From contig NZ_JALNMI010000004.1 of assembly GCF_023156585.1 (NCBI RefSeq), positions 386,753 to 450,752 on the forward strand: DNA of 64,000 bases, written 5' to 3'. Positions 59,815 to 64,000 of this stretch are shown one piece after another (within the stretch, counting starts at the first letter, position 1; the number at the start of each line of letters is the position of its first letter). The notes under the pieces are model-generated. The model saw only the letters and a list, made by a program, of their open reading frames with translations. It had not been told where the DNA came from and ran no database searches. Source of the DNA: Subsaxibacter sp. CAU 1640. Lineage in GTDB: Bacteria > Bacteroidota > Bacteroidia > Flavobacteriales > Flavobacteriaceae. The position numbers and the translations under genes are program-made.

Positions 59815-61608
59815 ATGAAAAAATACATCATTTACATCGCCATTTTGGCCGCTGGTTTAATATTGGGGTATGTCTTTTTCGGCAAGTCTGCTGAAGGAAA
59901 CTCAAACACCAAGGATGTTTCCGATATGTCGGACAGTACCAACGAACAAAACCAAATGTGGACCTGCTCAATGCACCCACAGATTATGCAGCCCGAACCC
60001 GGCGACTGTCCCATCTGCGGGATGGACTTGATTCCTGCCGAAACCGGTGCAGATGGTCTCGCAATGAACGAAATAAAAATGACCGAAAACGCAATGGCAT
60101 TGGCGAATATCCAAACCACCATTGTTGGTAATGTTTCAGGAACAGATGAAAATACAATGCAACTTTCAGGAAAGATAATGGCGAACGAAGAGGCCAATGC
60201 CGTACAAGCAAGTTATTTTGAAGGCCGTATTGAAAAACTGAACGTCAATTTTACAGGCGAGGAAGTGCGAAGAGGTCAATTATTGGCAACTATTTATGCA
60301 CCAACAATTGTTGCCGCACAGCAGGAATTGTTGACAGCAGCAAGTATGAAGGAATCACAACCTGCATTGTATAAAGCCGTCCGCAACAAATTGAAACTAT
60401 GGAAACTTTCTGAAAACCAAATCAATCAAATTGAAAGCTCTGGCAAAGTGCGGGAAAATTTTCCAATCTATGCCACGGTTTCGGGTACGGTTTCCCAAAA
60501 AATGGCAGAGGAAGGAGATTATGTCAAGCAAGGCCAGCCCATTGTAAAAGTAAGCGATTTGGGAACCGTTTGGGCGATGTTTGATGCCTACGAACGTCAA
60601 ATTTCACAATTAAAGGAAGGACAGAAAATAACTGTTACTACCAACGCTTATCCCAACAAGGAATTTGAGGCAACTGTTTCGTTTATTGACCCAGTTTTAA
60701 ATACGAAATCCAGAACAGTTTCGGTTCGGGCCACATTGAACAATAAAGAAGATATTTTAAAGCCAGGAATGTTTGTAACTGCAAAAGTGACAATGACAAA
60801 AGGTAGTGATAAAATGGAATCCCAAATCACAATTCCAGCATCTGCGGTTATGTGGACAGGCGAGCGCTCATTGGTGTACGTAAAAACAAATCCAAACGAG
60901 CCCGTTTTTGAAATGCGGGAAGTTACTTTAGGTACTAAAAATGGCGATGTTTATACCATTTCCGAAGGGCTTAAAAATGGGGATGAAGTAGTAACGAACG
61001 GCACATTTACAGTAGATGCCGCCGCACAATTACAGGGCAAAAAATCTATGATGAACACCAAAGGAGGCAAAACAATGACGGGTCACGAAGGACATTTGGG
61101 TATGGAAAATGCCAATGGCAATTCAACAACAGACCATTCCCAAATGACCAAGCGTCTTGACGTTTCTTCCAAATTCAAGGAACAGCTCAACACTGTTTTT
61201 GAAAACTATGTTTCAGTTGATAAAGCACTTGTAAATGATGATGCCGAAACAGCAAAAAAATCAGCAAACGGGTTGCAAAAAAGTATTGAAAAAGTGGATA
61301 TGAAATTATTGAAGGATGATGCACATAAACACTGGATGACTCTGGAAAAAGAATTGAAGGCATCCACAAGTGCCATAGCCAACACTTCGGATATCAAAAA
61401 ACAACGGGAACATTTCATTCATTTATCTGCACATTTAATCAATGCCGTAAAAACCTTTGGCATCAACCAAAAAGTATATGTAGATTATTGTCCAATGGCA
61501 AACAATAACGTGGGTGCCTATTGGTTGAGTAAGGATAAGGAAATACGTAATCCTTATTTTGGTGCTGATATGTTGGATTGTGGTAGCGTAACAGATGAAA
61601 TTGAATAG
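59815..61608 (+). CDS. cusB: CusB-like periplasmic adaptor with metal-binding and DUF3347 domains
   Basis: The 597-residue protein has an N-terminal signal/anchor, a heavy-metal-binding module (TCSMHPQIMQ...CPICGMDLIPAE, residues about 49-75), HlyD-type beta-barrel and coiled-coil parts (ATIYAPTIVAAQQELLTAA, TVSGTVSQKMAEEGDYVKQG), and a C-terminal DUF3347 (YVDYCPMANNNVGAYWLSKDKEIRNPYFG). It would link CusA to TolC and carry copper. It is a three-part fusion. Confidence 0.92.
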   Translation: MKKYIIYIAILAAGLILGYVFFGKSAEGNSNTKDVSDMSDSTNEQNQMWTCSMHPQIMQPEPGDCPICGMDLIPAETGADGLAMNEIKMTENAMALANIQTTIVGNVSGTDENTMQLSGKIMANEEANAVQASYFEGRIEKLNVNFTGEEVRRGQLLATIYAPTIVAAQQELLTAASMKESQPALYKAVRNKLKLWKLSENQINQIESSGKVRENFPIYATVSGTVSQKMAEEGDYVKQGQPIVKVSDLGTVWAMFDAYERQISQLKEGQKITVTTNAYPNKEFEATVSFIDPVLNTKSRTVSVRATLNNKEDILKPGMFVTAKVTMTKGSDKMESQITIPASAVMWTGERSLVYVKTNPNEPVFEMREVTLGTKNGDVYTISEGLKNGDEVVTNGTFTVDAAAQLQGKKSMMNTKGGKTMTGHEGHLGMENANGNSTTDHSQMTKRLDVSSKFKEQLNTVFENYVSVDKALVNDDAETAKKSANGLQKSIEKVDMKLLKDDAHKHWMTLEKELKASTSAIANTSDIKKQREHFIHLSAHLINAVKTFGINQKVYVDYCPMANNNVGAYWLSKDKEIRNPYFGADMLDCGSVTDEIE

Positions 61609-61655
61609 AATTAGACACATATAGTTTTTGCACACCAGTTGCATTCAATATTTTG

Positions 61656-61663
61656 TATATTTG
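61656..61663 (+). promoter_or_regulatory. -7 promoter box (TATATTTG)
   Basis: TATATTTG is an exact TAnnTTTG match, 10 bp before the ATG at 61673, so the transcript would be nearly leaderless. It excludes the upstream ATG at 61628. A -33 TTTG is at 61627-61630, a longer than usual 25 bp away. Confidence 0.5.
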
Positions 61664-61672
61664 TCAAGCTAT

Positions 61673-62068
61673 ATGAAAATCATCGTTTCCATAACAATGT
61701 CATTCCTATTCCTTTTTCAGGGAATAGCGGCCAATATGGAGGTGTGCAAGCAAATAGAAGAAATATCACACTTCGTTGCCCATTATCAAGAACATAAAGA
61801 AGTTGATGACTATTCCTTCATAAAATATGTTTATGAGGATTACATCAACGACGATGGAACATCTGACGACCATCATCAGGATTCAGACCACGAAGATGTG
61901 CCTTTGCATACAAGCCATCAATGTTGCCAGCATTTTGTATTCTTCACACCATTTCAGCCAACATTAATTACTGATGTTTCCTTTGAGGCGCAAAATCAAT
62001 TCAATTTCTACACATTTCATCTAAATTCCAGATATCTGGAATCCCTTTTTCAACCCCCACGAGTTTAA
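61673..62068 (+). CDS. Small exported His-rich protein next to CzcA
   Basis: The 131-residue protein has a signal peptide (MKIIVSITMSFLFLFQGIAAN) and a His/Asp-rich middle (DDHHQDSDHEDVPLHTSHQCCQH) that probably binds Zn/Co/Cu. The C-terminal part is aromatic and ends QPPRV. An upstream ATG was rejected as the start because of the -7 box. It lies before the czcA-type gene and is probably part of its operon. Family not identified. Confidence 0.75.
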   Translation: MKIIVSITMSFLFLFQGIAANMEVCKQIEEISHFVAHYQEHKEVDDYSFIKYVYEDYINDDGTSDDHHQDSDHEDVPLHTSHQCCQHFVFFTPFQPTLITDVSFEAQNQFNFYTFHLNSRYLESLFQPPRV

Positions 62069-62164
62069 TGAAAATATCTGCAACGGCAGGTATCTTATAA
62101 ATTATTGTTGTCCATATCAATCGTGGTCAACTTACTACTATTTATAATTCATTAAACTTTTTCT

Positions 62165-64000
62165 ATGATTAACAAAATCATTTCATTTTCCATTAATAAC
62201 AAGTTTATTATTGGGCTCTTTATAGTGGCATTGGTAGGTACAGGCATTTGGTCTATGGCCACTATAAATCTGGGTTCTGTACCCGATATTACCAATAATC
62301 AAGTGCAAGTTATTACCGTTGCCCCAAATTTAGGGACTGAAGATATTGAGCAATTTGTTACCTACCCGGTAGAATTGGCTATGGCAAACCTTCCTGATGT
62401 TATCGAACTGCGTTCTGTATCTCGTTTTGGTCTTTCTGTGGTTACCATTGTCTTTAAGGACGAGGCGGGTACTTATCTTCCCCGGCAATTGGTGCAAGAG
62501 AAATTGACAGAAGTTGCTGGAGAAATCCCCGAAGGCTTCGGCACGCCATTTATGGCACCCATTACTACAGGTCTGGGAGAAATCTACCAATATACTTTAA
62601 AACTAAAAGAAGGCTACGAAGATAAATACGACGCCATGGAGCTTCGTACCATACAGGATTGGATTGTAAAACGCCAAATGGCATTAGTCCCCGGAGTGGT
62701 CGAGGTCAATGCTTTTGGAGGCTATGTGAAACAATATGAAGTTGCCATAAATCCTGATAAATTAAAAAGTTTTGGCATTACAATGAATCAGGTTTTTGAA
62801 GCCCTGAAAGTGAACAACGCTAATACGGGAGGTGCTTACATCGAGAAAAACCACCAAGCAAATTTCATTCGTGGCGAAGGTTTGGCACGTAGTCTTGAGG
62901 ATTTGGAAAACACCGTTGTAACCACACAAAATGGAAGCCCTGTTTTAGTGCGCGATGTCGCTGAAAAAGTGGGCTATGGGAATCAAGTGCGCTATGGTGC
63001 GTTTACTCAAGACGGACACGAAACTGTTGGGGGACAAATACTGATGCTGAAAGGCGAAAGCCCTGGTAACGTGGTCGAAAATGTGGAGAAGCGCATTGCA
63101 GAAATACAAAAATCCCTGCCGGAAGGCGTTTACATAGATACGTTTTTAAGTAGAAGTGAACTTATCGGAAGGACCACAAGCACCGTTGAAAAAAACCTTA
63201 TTGAAGGTTCATTGATTGTGATTTTCGTTTTGGTCTTGCTTTTGGGAAGTTTCCGTGGTGGATTAATTACAGCTTCGGTAATCCCTTTATCATTACTGTT
63301 TGCATTTATCTTGATGAAACAATTTGGGGTGTGGGCAAATTTAATGTCCTTGGGGGCAATCGATTTTGGTATCATCGTGGATGGCGCAGTTATTATTGTG
63401 GAGGGAATGGTATTTCACATCCATCAACGGATGAAGAAAACCACAACCGCCATTGGCCAGCCAGAAATGGATGAAATAGCCTATGAATCGGCAAGCACGA
63501 TGATGAATTCGGCTTTTTTCGGTCAGCTTATTATCCTTATCGTATTTACACCGATTCTCTTTTTAACTGGTGTAGAAGGAAAAATGTTCCGTCCAATGGC
63601 ATTTACTTTCGGATTTGCGGTTTTGGGAGCGATTATCCTGTGCCTTACGTATGTACCAATGATTTCGTCAATGTTCCTAAAACCTGCCAGAAATCAGAAC
63701 AGTTGGTTCGCCAAATTTGAAAACAGGATTGACAGGTTCAGTGATAAAATAATGTCAGGGTTGAACAGGGCGTATGTGCCCTTGCTCAATTTCGCACTTC
63801 GCTTTAGGGCTGGTGTCATTATTGGTGCGGTTGGGCTGCTATTGATTGCAGGATTTATTTTCAGCAATATGGGTGGCGAATTCATACCTAAATTTGATGA
63901 GGGCGATATTGCGTTTCAGGCTTTGATAAAACCGGGGAGCAGTCTTACGGAATCTATTGAAGCCTCAAAAAAACTTCAAAATTTAATCAATGAATTTCCT
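62165..64000 (+). CDS. czcA: CzcA-type RND efflux pump (truncated by window end)
   Basis: ATG at 62165 opens a reading frame that runs off the window after 612 codons; a full-length HME-RND pump is expected to continue. The protein begins MINKIISFSINNKFIIGLF, and its TM4 segment SLGAIDFGIIVDGAVIIVEGM carries the DFGxxxDGAVxxVE signature of the Zn/Co/Cd (Czc) subgroup, unlike the CusA pump at 46123. GGEFIPKFDEGDIAFQAL is a further landmark. The true downstream genes are outside the window. Confidence 0.93.
   Translation, partial: MINKIISFSINNKFIIGLFIVALVGTGIWSMATINLGSVPDITNNQVQVITVAPNLGTEDIEQFVTYPVELAMANLPDVIELRSVSRFGLSVVTIVFKDEAGTYLPRQLVQEKLTEVAGEIPEGFGTPFMAPITTGLGEIYQYTLKLKEGYEDKYDAMELRTIQDWIVKRQMALVPGVVEVNAFGGYVKQYEVAINPDKLKSFGITMNQVFEALKVNNANTGGAYIEKNHQANFIRGEGLARSLEDLENTVVTTQNGSPVLVRDVAEKVGYGNQVRYGAFTQDGHETVGGQILMLKGESPGNVVENVEKRIAEIQKSLPEGVYIDTFLSRSELIGRTTSTVEKNLIEGSLIVIFVLVLLLGSFRGGLITASVIPLSLLFAFILMKQFGVWANLMSLGAIDFGIIVDGAVIIVEGMVFHIHQRMKKTTTAIGQPEMDEIAYESASTMMNSAFFGQLIILIVFTPILFLTGVEGKMFRPMAFTFGFAVLGAIILCLTYVPMISSMFLKPARNQNSWFAKFENRIDRFSDKIMSGLNRAYVPLLNFALRFRAGVIIGAVGLLLIAGFIFSNMGGEFIPKFDEGDIAFQALIKPGSSLTESIEASKKLQNLINEFP

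Noticed and set aside
1-64000. CRISPR array, rRNA operon, transposase or integrase gene
   Set aside because: I found no regularly spaced repeats, no rRNA-like sequence and no integrase or transposase motif on either strand by reading.

Overview
The window looks like chromosomal DNA of a marine or environmental member of the Flavobacteriaceae (Bacteroidota). The supporting signs are promoter boxes of the TTTG-N19..21-TAnnTTTG type, near absence of Shine-Dalgarno sites, a type IX secretion sorting tail, SusC/SusD-type outer-membrane genes with a FecR/ECF-sigma pair, DUF4290, DUF6520, RteC and HYC_CC_PP families, and low overall GC. No rRNA, CRISPR array, transposase or integrase gene was found.

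Bases 1-21,180 look like core chromosome. A DUF2911 gene is followed by a tightly packed 9.5 kb forward operon (1126-10685). It holds a TetR regulator, an ABC1/UbiB-like kinase, an SDR/DUF2867 protein, a DUF2256 zinc-ribbon microprotein missed by length filters, a DASH cryptochrome, an iron-sulfur (6-4) photolyase of the PhrB type, a hypothetical protein, a TIGR03643 protein, an SDR, an SRPBCC protein and a class I photolyase. This is a light and UV response unit with three different photolyase/cryptochrome subfamilies. After it come a secreted VCBS/ASPIC repeat protein, murA (Asp in place of the catalytic Cys), DUF4290, DUF493, an AAA_28-like ATPase, recQ, fmt, HU, YqgE, a class IV aminotransferase, a START-like protein and tRNA-Met.

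Bases 21,200-37,700 are accessory. Two small HTH genes are separated by a perfect 33-bp inverted repeat. Next is a promoter and an RNA leader that can fold in two competing ways, then ECF sigma, FecR, SusC, SusD and a secreted metzincin-like protease, probably a peptide or protein scavenging operon under cell-surface signalling. A reverse-strand cluster (DUF6520 peptide, MauE-like membrane protein, PAS-AraC regulator, STAS-like protein) faces a forward alpha-oxoamine synthase/GNAT fusion and an RteC gene.

Bases 37,700-45,500 resemble the regulatory and replication part of an integrative conjugative element: RteC, an excisionase-like HTH, a replication-initiator-like protein, a DnaC-like ATPase and DUF932. 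A cargo insert sits inside it: an EEP-fold protein, TcmP with its three-Cys partner (DUF5131), and a Schlafen/AlbA_2 ATPase. The TcmP/three-Cys pair is the best candidate in the window for a poorly described, possibly anti-phage or nucleic-acid-modifying system.

Bases 45,500-64,000 are a copper/heavy-metal resistance island, all on the plus strand: HYC_CC_PP, CusA-type RND pump, TolC, multicopper oxidase with an apparent C-terminal outer-membrane barrel, DUF3347 lipoprotein, haem-binding protein, permease, HMA-AraC fusion regulator, CopA P-type ATPase, DUF305, CusB-like adaptor, a His-rich small exported protein, and a CzcA-type RND pump that runs off the end of the window. Together these would pump Cu(I) from the cytoplasm, oxidise or bind it in the periplasm and expel it across the outer membrane.
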